Assembly: GCA_017353855.1 (NCBI GenBank)
Contig: JAFMSA010000104.1
Span: 1-9,941, forward strand
Direction: 5' to 3'
DNA length: 9,941 bases
DNA from: Alphaproteobacteria bacterium
GTDB lineage: Bacteria > Pseudomonadota > Alphaproteobacteria > ATCC43930 > CGMCC-115725
Below the pieces are notes generated by a model. That model saw nothing but the letters and a program-made list of their open reading frames with translations. It was not told where the DNA came from and did no database searches. Numbering within the stretch: position 1 is the stretch's first letter; the number at the start of each line of letters is the position of its first letter. The position numbers and the translations under genes are program-made. Of the stretch, positions 1 through 6,123 are shown piece after piece.

Positions 1-104
1 GTACTGGATCCGCAGCCCCGTTATCGTTGGTGGGCCTTTCATTCGACAAACCATGTCTGCCGACCGCAACGCCCGCACCGCGGATCGGGGAAAGCAATTC
101 CGAC

Positions 105-722
105 ATGTTTCCACCGCCTGCCGTGAGCCGACATTTGCGCGGAAGGGTGTTCGCCGGGCTGTTGAGCGCGGGGCTGGCTGCATGTGCGCAGGGCCCGCCA
201 GCTGAAAGCCCCGCCCAGCCTGGGGTCACCGCTGTCGCTCCGGAGGCGCCGCTGCCGCGCTTTATCGGCGTGATCGGCCCCGAGGCGCAGCATGCGCCGC
301 CGTTTCTCGGCGTGCCGGGCACGAATTACTACCGGCTGCGCAGCTTTATCGACCGGAAGACCGGGGAGACGCTGCACCAGCTCTATATCTCGGACAGCTA
401 TTCCGGGGAGCAGCGTGACTGGAATGCCGCCCGCGATGAGGCGGGCCGTCCTCTGCGCTTCATCGAGATCAGCCGAAACGAGATCAGCTGTGAGGGAGGC
501 TGCTCCTATCTTGAGGAGTTTGTCGCGACGATTCCCGAAGCCGAGCTTCGCGCCGATCCCCAAGGACTGACCGTGATCTTTACTGCCCGGTCGGGTGCCG
601 AGAAGCGGGTTTCGATTTCGGCCGCCCAGATCGCCGCTCAGTTGGCGGCAGTCGACGCGCGGCGCAATCCCGTCCGGCGAACCTCGCAGCCCGCGCCGCA
701 GCCCCCCTCGGCTCACCAGTAG
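105..722 (+). CDS. Putative outer-membrane or periplasmic lipoprotein, function unknown
   Basis: A 205-residue protein that I do not recognise as a named family. Residues 9-27 form a short basic and hydrophobic signal ending in a lipobox (Leu24-Ala25-Ala26-Cys27), so the mature protein is predicted to be lipid-anchored at Cys27. A Pro/Ala-rich linker (about 28-51) follows, then a mixed alpha/beta domain with a close cysteine pair (C129-x3-C133, motif CEGGC) that could form a disulfide or bind metal, and a Pro-rich tail. The frame is open back to an ATG at 27, but the ATG at 105 is preferred because it places the signal peptide at the N-terminus and has a GGGGA-like site about 11-14 bases upstream. 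The 3' end overlaps the convergent membrane-protein gene by 10 bp. The lipoprotein call is fairly safe; no enzymatic role can be assigned. Confidence 0.72.
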   Translation: MFPPPAVSRHLRGRVFAGLLSAGLAACAQGPPAESPAQPGVTAVAPEAPLPRFIGVIGPEAQHAPPFLGVPGTNYYRLRSFIDRKTGETLHQLYISDSYSGEQRDWNAARDEAGRPLRFIEISRNEISCEGGCSYLEEFVATIPEAELRADPQGLTVIFTARSGAEKRVSISAAQIAAQLAAVDARRNPVRRTSQPAPQPPSAHQ

Positions 723-1009
723 GCGATCGACGGGTCCTGGCCGAGCGGCACGTTCTGACACCCATCGAGCCCGGGCGCCGACGGAACCCCTGGCCCGCCG
801 CACGCATCGTGCCGGGGGATCACGGTCCTGGCGAAGGTTTGACCGTGATCGTGGTGCGCGCCGCCGCGCAGACATGCCACAGCCTCGGCGGCTGTCGTCA
901 GCAAGATGAACAGGAGGACCAGCACCCAGGCCGAGACCACGACCCGCCAGCTGCCGGTTTGCCGCTCGCCGACGTCTTGCCCGAGCTTTCGTTCGACATA
1001 CTCGATCAT
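713..1009 (-). CDS. Small single-pass membrane protein, unknown function
   Basis: A 98-residue protein with a charged N-terminal stretch (1-20), one clear transmembrane segment at about residues 22-43 (rich in V/L/A/W) and a C-terminal tail holding a His cluster (AHHDHG, 51-56) and three cysteines (C46, C70, C84). The N-terminus is expected in the cytoplasm and the Cys/His tail outside. The start ATG has no good Shine-Dalgarno site. The stop lies inside the end of the convergent lipoprotein gene (10 bp overlap). Upstream in the same frame, after a single TGA at 1040-1042, the frame stays open to 1174, so the annotated N-terminus may not be the ancestral one. I do not recognise the family. The hydrophobic segment and codon pattern make it a likely real gene. 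Confidence 0.55.
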   Translation of the reverse strand: MIEYVERKLGQDVGERQTGSWRVVVSAWVLVLLFILLTTAAEAVACLRGGAHHDHGQTFARTVIPRHDACGGPGVPSAPGLDGCQNVPLGQDPSIAYW

Positions 1010-1039
1010 CGAATGTTTCGGGGGCGGATACCCCGGCCT

Positions 1040-1093
1040 TCACGTGTGGGGGTAGCTCCGCCGCAAGAACGGCGGCTCCCCGGATTTGTCCAT
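1040..1093 (-). other. Possible 17-codon upstream ORF, in frame with the membrane-protein gene
   Basis: On the minus strand an ATG at 1091-1093 opens a 17-residue frame (MDKSGEPPFLRRSYPHT) ending in TGA at 1040-1042. It lies 30 bp before, and in the same frame as, the start of the 98-residue membrane protein. The frame is open, without an ATG, back to 1174. An inverted repeat inside it (CCGCCG/CGGCGG around a 6-base loop, about 1057-1074) could fold in the mRNA. It may be a leader peptide, an N-terminus cut by a nonsense mutation, or chance. The ribosome-site evidence is weak. Confidence 0.2.
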
Positions 1094-1266
1094 AAGCACC
1101 CAGTAGCACGGAGCTTTCGCGCCCGCGCGCCTTTCGCCAGTATTGCCGAGCAGCGTTTGCCACGTAGGTCGGCTTCACGCATGAGACAGCCCCGCTCGAG
1201 CATAGCTGTCATGCGATCAGTTGATCCGGCCTGCCGTTGCGGCACGCCGCGGGTGGCGCCCTGGCA

Positions 1267-1295
1267 TCGACCCGGACAGAATCCCGCCATATATT
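1267..1295 (+). promoter_or_regulatory. Putative sigma70-type promoter of the LLM-SDR operon
   Basis: A TCGACC hexamer (1267-1272; 4/6 match to TTGACA) is separated by 17 bp from TATATT (1290-1295; 5/6 match to TATAAT). It lies 27 bp before the LLM start codon, leaving a short leader that carries a GAGGAG ribosome site at 1310-1315. Apart from this and the weak upstream ORF on the other strand, I see nothing else in 1010-1322. Confidence 0.42.
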
Positions 1296-1322
1296 GCGCC
1301 CGAGACCTTGAGGAGACGGTGC

Positions 1323-2342
1323 ATGAAGTTCGGACTATTCGGCGGGGCACGCGCGCGCGGCGGCCCGGCCGGTGACAGCCACGCCTATCACGACTTTGTC
1401 AATTACGTGACCGAGGCGGAGAAGCTCGGTTTTTCCAGCGTCTTTCTGGTCGAGCATCATTTCACCGGCTTTGGCCAGGTCTCTGCCTCGATGAGCCTGC
1501 TCGCCTATCTGGCGGCGCGCACCGAGCGGATCCGCCTCGGCACCGCGGTCGTGGTTTTGCCGTGGCACAATCCGATCCTCGTCGCCGAGCAAGCGGCGAC
1601 TCTCGACCTATTGTCGAACGGCCGGCTCGATTTCGGAGTCGGCAAGGGCTATCGGGCTTATGAATTCTCCGGCTTCTGCATTCCCCCTACGGAAGCTACC
1701 GAGCGGTTCGACGAGGCGATGGAGGTAATCCGCAAGGCATGGAGATCGCCGGGCCGGTTCTCGTACGACGGCAAGTGGTGGCACTTCGACAACGTCATCG
1801 TCGAGCCCAACCCGATCCAGCAGCCGCACCCCCCGTTCTGGCTCGGCGCCGGCAGCGAGGAATCGATCCGCCGCGCGGCGCGCGAGGGCTACAATCTTCT
1901 GCTGGACCAGATCGCACCGACCGATCTGATTATTGAGCGTGTCGCCGCCTTCCGCCACGAATGTGAGCGGGTGGGGCGGCGCTATGACCCGATGATGGTG
2001 GGCGTGACCCGCGGATTGCAGATTGTCCACAACGAAGAGGAGCGCAAGCGCGCGATCGTCACCCGGCGGCAGGTCCTGAAGAATATCGGCGATCTCGCGC
2101 GCGGACCCGGTGCCGAGCGCTACGTGCACATCAAGGAGCACGAGGACTCGTTCGCGCTCGACGACGCGCCGCTGCTCGGCACGCCGGAAGAAATCATCGC
2201 GCGCCTGAAGCGGCTCCAGGCGGGCGGCGTCGAGAATGTACTGTTCGCTGCACCGGGCGCCTCGGTGGCCGGTCTGCGCACCTTCGCCGAGGAGATCATG
2301 CCCGCCTTTGACCAGGAACCGATGGCCCTCGCGCAAGTGTGA
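1323..2342 (+). CDS. LLM-class (luciferase-like) flavin-dependent oxidoreductase
   Basis: A 339-residue cytoplasmic TIM-barrel oxidoreductase of the bacterial luciferase family, which uses reduced FMN or F420 to oxidise or reduce small organic substrates. Visible family signatures: the N-terminal strand MKFGLF; EHHFT at 44-48; RIRLGT at 69-74 followed by the LPWHNP segment (79-84) and AEQAATLDLLSNGR (88-101); DFGVGKGY at 103-110; and a C-terminal GTPEE helix typical of the group. The length is normal. The ATG at 1323 is chosen over an upstream in-frame ATG at 1221 because GAGGAG (1310-1315) sits 7 bases before it and homology starts there. The SDR gene follows after 12 bp, so the two are probably cotranscribed. 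FMN-using monooxygenases dominate this subgroup in proteobacteria; the substrate is unknown. Confidence 0.9.
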   Translation: MKFGLFGGARARGGPAGDSHAYHDFVNYVTEAEKLGFSSVFLVEHHFTGFGQVSASMSLLAYLAARTERIRLGTAVVVLPWHNPILVAEQAATLDLLSNGRLDFGVGKGYRAYEFSGFCIPPTEATERFDEAMEVIRKAWRSPGRFSYDGKWWHFDNVIVEPNPIQQPHPPFWLGAGSEESIRRAAREGYNLLLDQIAPTDLIIERVAAFRHECERVGRRYDPMMVGVTRGLQIVHNEEERKRAIVTRRQVLKNIGDLARGPGAERYVHIKEHEDSFALDDAPLLGTPEEIIARLKRLQAGGVENVLFAAPGASVAGLRTFAEEIMPAFDQEPMALAQV

Positions 2343-2354
2343 ATTCGGGTCAGC

Positions 2355-3224
2355 ATGCCTCTCCTAACTGATCCGGCGGCACCCTTGGAATCACGCGTGG
2401 CGATTGTTACGGGCGGGTTGCGCGGGCTCGGCCGCGCGATGACATTTGGCTTGGCGCGCAACGGCCATCACGTCATCGCGGTCGGCCATATCGATGCGGA
2501 TATCGCCGAGATCGAGGCGGCGGCCGCCGGCGGCGGCGTGGCGGGAAAGGTCGTGCCCCTCGTTGCCGATCTGCGCGAGCCTGCCGGTTGCGAGCGTGCC
2601 GTAGCGGCGGCAATCTCGCGCTTCGGCGCGGTGCACATCCTCGTCAACAATGCCGGCCTCACCTTCACGACGATCGACCCCACGCGCTACCGCCGCACCG
2701 AGCCGCAGAAATTCTGGAAGGTCTCGGACGATATCGTGCGCGCCGTCATCGAGACCAATTACATCGCTGCCGACCAGATGGCGCGACGAGTGGCACCGGC
2801 GATGGTGGAGCGGGGCTGGGGCCGCATCGTCAACGTGACGACGAAGCTCGACACGATGAACCGCCCGCACACCTCTCCGTACGGCGCCTCGAAGGCGGCG
2901 CTCGAGATGGCGACCGAAGTCTGGGCGAAGGAGGTGGAGGGGACGGGCCTGACGATCAATATCGTCAACCCCGGCGCCGGCGCCAACACACCGGGCATGG
3001 CGGAAGAGATGCGCGCGATGAGTCGCGAGGGCCGCTCCCCGCGCCTCGTCGAGCCTGAAGAAATGGTCCCGCCGCTGCTGTATGTGGTGTCCCGAGAAGC
3101 CGACCACGTCAACGGCTGGCGCTTTGACGCCAATCTCTGGGACCCGTCCCGGCCGCCACCGGAAGCCGCGCGCCGCGCCGGACGCCCTGCCGGCTTCGAA
3201 ATGCACCCGCAGCCTCAGGCGTGA
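2355..3224 (+). CDS. Short-chain dehydrogenase/reductase (SDR)
   Basis: A 289-residue Rossmann-fold NAD(P)-dependent dehydrogenase, probably acting on a secondary alcohol or ketone. Visible motifs: TGGLRGLG (19-26) for dinucleotide binding, NNAG (98-101), Asn135 at the active-site helix position, and Y176-GAS-K180 as the catalytic YxxxK. The residue 13 before the catalytic Tyr, usually Ser, is Thr163, a conservative change that may keep activity. Near residues 102-126 it is somewhat longer than a minimal SDR. It has a Pro/Arg-rich C-terminal tail (about 265-289), which makes it longer than the usual 250 or so. It lies 12 bp after the LLM gene with only a weak GGGT ribosome site, which suggests translational linkage. 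Its 3' end overlaps the convergent symporter gene by 10 bp. The family is certain; the substrate is not. Confidence 0.9.
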   Translation: MPLLTDPAAPLESRVAIVTGGLRGLGRAMTFGLARNGHHVIAVGHIDADIAEIEAAAAGGGVAGKVVPLVADLREPAGCERAVAAAISRFGAVHILVNNAGLTFTTIDPTRYRRTEPQKFWKVSDDIVRAVIETNYIAADQMARRVAPAMVERGWGRIVNVTTKLDTMNRPHTSPYGASKAALEMATEVWAKEVEGTGLTINIVNPGAGANTPGMAEEMRAMSREGRSPRLVEPEEMVPPLLYVVSREADHVNGWRFDANLWDPSRPPPEAARRAGRPAGFEMHPQPQA

Positions 3225-4762
3225 TAGTCGGACGCGACAGTCTCGTCGAGGGGTGTTCGCTGCGCGAGCCTCGCGTTGAAAACCGGCGTCAGGATAGCCG
3301 CCACGACGATGTTGAGGATCACGGTGTAGAGTGCCGTATAGCCAGGGAAAGTGTGTCCGGCGAAGTGCAGCGGAAAGGTCGGCGTGAGATTGACGGCGGC
3401 GGACATACTGGTGCCGGCGACGATCCCGGTGGCCCAGCCGACGAGCAGTGCCCGGTCGTTGAACCAGCGGGTATAGGCGCCGAGGATCACCGGAGGCAGG
3501 GTCTGGATGATCCAGATCCCGCCCAGCAACTGCAGGTAGATCGCATATTGAGTTGGCACAAAAATGATGAACACGAGGGCTCCGAACTTGACGATCAGGG
3601 ACACCCATCGGGCCATCTGCGCTTCCTGCTGATCGGTCGGGTTCTTATTGATGAACTCACGATGGATATTGCGCGTGTACAGATTTGCCGCGGCGATCGA
3701 CATGATAGCCGCCGGTACCAGAGCGCCGATGCCAATCCCCGCGAAGGCAATGCCGACAAACCAGGACGGGAAGCTGTGGAGGAACAGCGCCGGAACAGCA
3801 AAGTTGTTGCCGAACTGCTTGAAGCCGGCAGCATATTCGGGAAGGCCGGCAACCCCGGCGGCGATCGCAAAAAAGCCGACCAGCGCCAAAAGTCCGAGCA
3901 TTAAGGAATAGCCCGGCAATAATGCCGCATTGCGGCGCACGGCGCGACCGCTGCTGGCGCTCAGAATTCCCGTCAAGGAGTGGGGATAAAGAAACAGCGC
4001 CAGCGCCGAGCCCAGAGCCAGTGTCGCATAGGCGCTGTAGGCGCCGGTCGTGTTGGGGCCGGGGGTCGCCAGCAGCAGTTTAGACGCCGGCACCGCTGCA
4101 AAGATCTTCCCGAAGCCCCCGAGTTCGATCGGGATGGCGATCACCGCGACGAACGCGGTCGTATAGATCAGAATGTCCTTGACGATCGCGATCGAGGCGG
4201 GGGCCCGCAACCCGCTCGAATAGGTGAACGCGGCCAGGATCACGAAAGCAATGATCAGCGGCAGATCGGCGAAGAGCCCCGTGCCCGAGATGCCCAGCGC
4301 GCCGATCACGACCTGCAGGCCGACGAGCTGCAGCGCGATATAGGGCATCGTCGCGACGATACCGGTCACCGTCACCGCGAGCGCGAGCCACCGATTACCA
4401 AATCGGCCGCGCACGAAGTCGCCCGCAGTAATATAATGGTGCTTATGGCAGACGTACCAGATGCGCGGGAATACCAGGAAGAAGATGGGGTACGCGACAA
4501 TCGTATAGGGCACCGCAAAAAACGCGACGGCACCCGCCCCGAAAGCGAGCGCGGGCACCGCGATGAATGTGTAAGCCGTGTAGAGATCGCCGCCGATGAG
4601 AAACCAGCTGACGAAAGTGCCGAAGCGCCGTCCGCCCAGCCCCCACTCATGCAGCAAATCGAGATCGCCCCGGCGCCAATTGGCGGCGGCAAAACCCAAC
4701 CATGTTATGAACGCAAACAACAGGACGAAAATCGTCAGCGCGGTCCAGTTCACGTCTTGCAA
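3215..4762 (-). CDS. Sodium:solute symporter (SSS/SLC5 family), MctP-like monocarboxylate permease
   Basis: A 515-residue polytopic inner-membrane protein with about 13 hydrophobic segments spread over its length, as expected for SSS transporters that couple Na+ entry to solute uptake. Characteristic stretches: GGRRFGTFVSWFLIGGDLYT (43-62), AVPYTIVAYP (83-92), and LVPAAIMSIAAANLYTRNI (348-366), the family signature region that includes the Ser/Ala Na+-site helix. The adjacent DUF3311 gene is the usual partner of the MctP-like branch, which in rhizobia takes up lactate, pyruvate and related monocarboxylates; the specificity here is inferred. The start codon is TTG, supported by GGGGAG (4769-4774) six bases away and by the lack of any nearby in-frame ATG. 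The 3' end overlaps the convergent SDR gene by 10 bp. Confidence 0.93.
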   Translation of the reverse strand: MQDVNWTALTIFVLLFAFITWLGFAAANWRRGDLDLLHEWGLGGRRFGTFVSWFLIGGDLYTAYTFIAVPALAFGAGAVAFFAVPYTIVAYPIFFLVFPRIWYVCHKHHYITAGDFVRGRFGNRWLALAVTVTGIVATMPYIALQLVGLQVVIGALGISGTGLFADLPLIIAFVILAAFTYSSGLRAPASIAIVKDILIYTTAFVAVIAIPIELGGFGKIFAAVPASKLLLATPGPNTTGAYSAYATLALGSALALFLYPHSLTGILSASSGRAVRRNAALLPGYSLMLGLLALVGFFAIAAGVAGLPEYAAGFKQFGNNFAVPALFLHSFPSWFVGIAFAGIGIGALVPAAIMSIAAANLYTRNIHREFINKNPTDQQEAQMARWVSLIVKFGALVFIIFVPTQYAIYLQLLGGIWIIQTLPPVILGAYTRWFNDRALLVGWATGIVAGTSMSAAVNLTPTFPLHFAGHTFPGYTALYTVILNIVVAAILTPVFNARLAQRTPLDETVASDYHA

Positions 4763-4768
4763 GATGGT

Positions 4769-4774
4769 CTCCCC
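4769..4774 (-). promoter_or_regulatory. Ribosome binding site fixing the symporter's TTG start
   Basis: GGGGAG on the minus strand, 6 bases before TTG (4760-4762). No in-frame ATG or GTG lies between it and the first transmembrane segment. Confidence 0.6.
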
Positions 4775-4814
4775 ACCCGTCGTGGCGGCTTGTGGTGCGC
4801 TTTATATCCTCGCC

Positions 4815-5021
4815 CTAATCTTCGGTCGTAAAGTATACGATCGCCGTCAGCACGGCACCGATGATGACCCATAGCAGCTGGTACCAGTAGAAGAAGGGCA
4901 TGCCGATCCAGCTGGGCTCGATCCTGTTGTAGAAAGGCGGCCACAGCACGGCGACAAATTGGACGAGCAGGAGAAGATACCACCAGCTCCCCGCTCGCCG
5001 CTGCTTACCCGGTCCGTCCAT
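4815..5021 (-). CDS. DUF3311 family small membrane protein, partner of the SSS symporter
   Basis: A 68-residue protein with two transmembrane segments (about 13-30 and 43-63) separated by the conserved loop WPPFYNRIEP (27-36); FFYWYQLLW (43-51) follows. This is the layout of DUF3311 proteins, which are regularly encoded just upstream of SSS permeases and are thought to assist or accompany them; no biochemical role is established that I know of. The frame is open to an ATG at 5075, but the ATG at 5021 is preferred: it gives the normal family length, has GGGGA just upstream, and leaves room for a promoter. The gap to the symporter gene is 52 bp on the same strand, so the two form an operon. Confidence 0.85.
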   Translation of the reverse strand: MDGPGKQRRAGSWWYLLLLVQFVAVLWPPFYNRIEPSWIGMPFFYWYQLLWVIIGAVLTAIVYFTTED

Positions 5022-5046
5022 CACTTCCCCAAGCCGGCTCGGGCAC

Positions 5047-5075
5047 CTGATACTCTGCGAGCGGCCGGCGTTCAA
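5047..5075 (-). promoter_or_regulatory. Putative promoter of the DUF3311-symporter operon
   Basis: On the minus strand TTGAAC (5070-5075) and TATCAG (5047-5052) are separated by 17 bp. Each matches the sigma70 consensus at 4 of 6 positions. Transcription would start about 20 bases before the DUF3311 ATG. It lies in the 126-bp divergent region shared with the aldo/keto reductase gene, so a regulator bound here could control both operons. No clear promoter was found for the plus-strand gene; TATGGT at 5100-5105 is a weak -10 candidate. Confidence 0.4.
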
Positions 5076-5133
5076 GTGGCGGCTTCACGGCTGAAGCTCT
5101 ATGGTAGCAACGCAGTGCAGCAGACCTTGGCGA

Positions 5134-5141
5134 GGGGGAGG
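5134..5141 (+). promoter_or_regulatory. Strong ribosome binding site selecting a TTG start for the aldo/keto reductase
   Basis: GGGGGAGG lies six bases before TTG (5148-5150), exactly where AKR homology begins (EQRNLGKSGL). The upstream in-frame ATG at 4959 falls inside the opposite-strand DUF3311 gene and gives an N-terminus unlike the family. Confidence 0.7.
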
Positions 5142-5147
5142 ACGTCG

Positions 5148-6092
5148 TTGGAACAACGTAATCTCGGGAAATCGGGGCTGCGCGTCTCAGTGGTCGGCCT
5201 CGGCTGCAACAATTTCGGCGGGCGCATCGATTTCGAAGCCACGCGGAAGGTCGTGCACAGGGCGCTTGATCTCGGGATCACCTTCTTCGACGAGGCCGAC
5301 ACCTACGGCGACCCGCGCGGCAGCTCGGAAACATTCCTCGGCCAGGTCCTCGGCGACCGCCGCAAGGACATCGTGCTGGCGACGAAGTTCGCGCGCCCTA
5401 TGGATGGCTCGGGCCGGCTGCAAGGGGCTTCGCGGCGCTACATCATAGCTGAAGTCGAGGCGAGCCTGAGGCGCCTCAAGACCGAGTGGATCGATCTTTA
5501 CCAGCAGCACCAGCCCGACGCGCTGACCCCGATCGAGGAGACGTTGCGGGCGCTCGACGACCTCGTGCGGCAGGGAAAGGTCCGCTATATCGGCTGCTCG
5601 ACGCTGCCGGCCTGGCAGGTCGTCGAGGCGCAGTGGACGGCGGGACATGGGGGCCTCAACCGCTTCATCTCCTGCCAGGAGGAGTACAGCTTGCTGGCCC
5701 GCGAGCTCGACCGCGAGATGATGCCGGCCCTCGAGCGGTATGGTCTCGGGCTGATCCCGTTCCGCCCGCTGGCGGACGGCTTACTGACCGGCAAGTACCA
5801 GCGCGGTGCGCAGCCGCCTCCCGGCACCCGGCTTGCGGGGATGCCGCGAGCGGCCGCCCGCAACTTCACCGAAGAAAATTGGGCGCTCGTCGAACGTCTC
5901 GAAGGTTTTGCCGTCGAGCGCGGCCGCACGCTCCTCGAACTCGCGATGAGCTGGCTCGCCCGGCGCCCCTGCGTCGCGAGCATCATTGCAGGCGCAACGA
6001 AGCCGGAGCAGGTCGAAGAGAACGTGCGCGCGGTCGGGTGGGTCTTGACACAAGCGGAGATGCAGGAAATCGATCGGCTGACGATGAAGTGA
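5148..6092 (+). CDS. Aldo/keto reductase
   Basis: A 314-residue cytoplasmic TIM-barrel NADPH-dependent reductase of aldehydes and ketones. Numbered from the TTG start, the catalytic tetrad is complete: Asp48 and Tyr53 (FDEADTYG), Lys80 (ATKF) and His121 (YQQHQPD). The C-terminal cofactor-binding segment IIAGATKPEQVEEN (279-292) is typical of the branch that includes beta-subunit/YajO-like and general stress AKRs. The length is normal. The TTG start has an unusually strong ribosome site (5134-5141). The gene diverges from the DUF3311-symporter operon and is followed after 31 bp by an SDR-fold gene on the same strand. The intact active site predicts a working enzyme; the natural substrate is unknown. 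Confidence 0.92.
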   Translation: MEQRNLGKSGLRVSVVGLGCNNFGGRIDFEATRKVVHRALDLGITFFDEADTYGDPRGSSETFLGQVLGDRRKDIVLATKFARPMDGSGRLQGASRRYIIAEVEASLRRLKTEWIDLYQQHQPDALTPIEETLRALDDLVRQGKVRYIGCSTLPAWQVVEAQWTAGHGGLNRFISCQEEYSLLARELDREMMPALERYGLGLIPFRPLADGLLTGKYQRGAQPPPGTRLAGMPRAAARNFTEENWALVERLEGFAVERGRTLLELAMSWLARRPCVASIIAGATKPEQVEENVRAVGWVLTQAEMQEIDRLTMK

Positions 6093-6123
6093 AACTCGAG
6101 AATCTCGATGGAGGAGAGACGAT

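Noticed and set aside
1049..1075. Hairpin CCGCCG/CGGCGG as an intrinsic terminator
   Set aside because: It has no T-run on either strand and lies inside a possible short ORF, so it is not called a terminator.
39..1178. Long (379-codon) open frame on the minus strand opposite the lipoprotein gene
   Set aside because: It is Arg/Ala/Gly-rich with no fold-like pattern, spans two better-supported genes and has no ribosome site. It is a GC-rich shadow frame.
2391..3608. 405-codon minus-strand frame covering the SDR and the symporter end
   Set aside because: It is a shadow across two confident genes, with Arg/His-rich low-complexity translation.
3221..4831. Long plus-strand frames (227 and 283 codons) opposite the symporter
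   Set aside because: Their translations are rich in Asp/Glu/Arg/His/Gln with no hydrophobic core, as expected antisense to a membrane protein; the minus-strand symporter is unambiguous.
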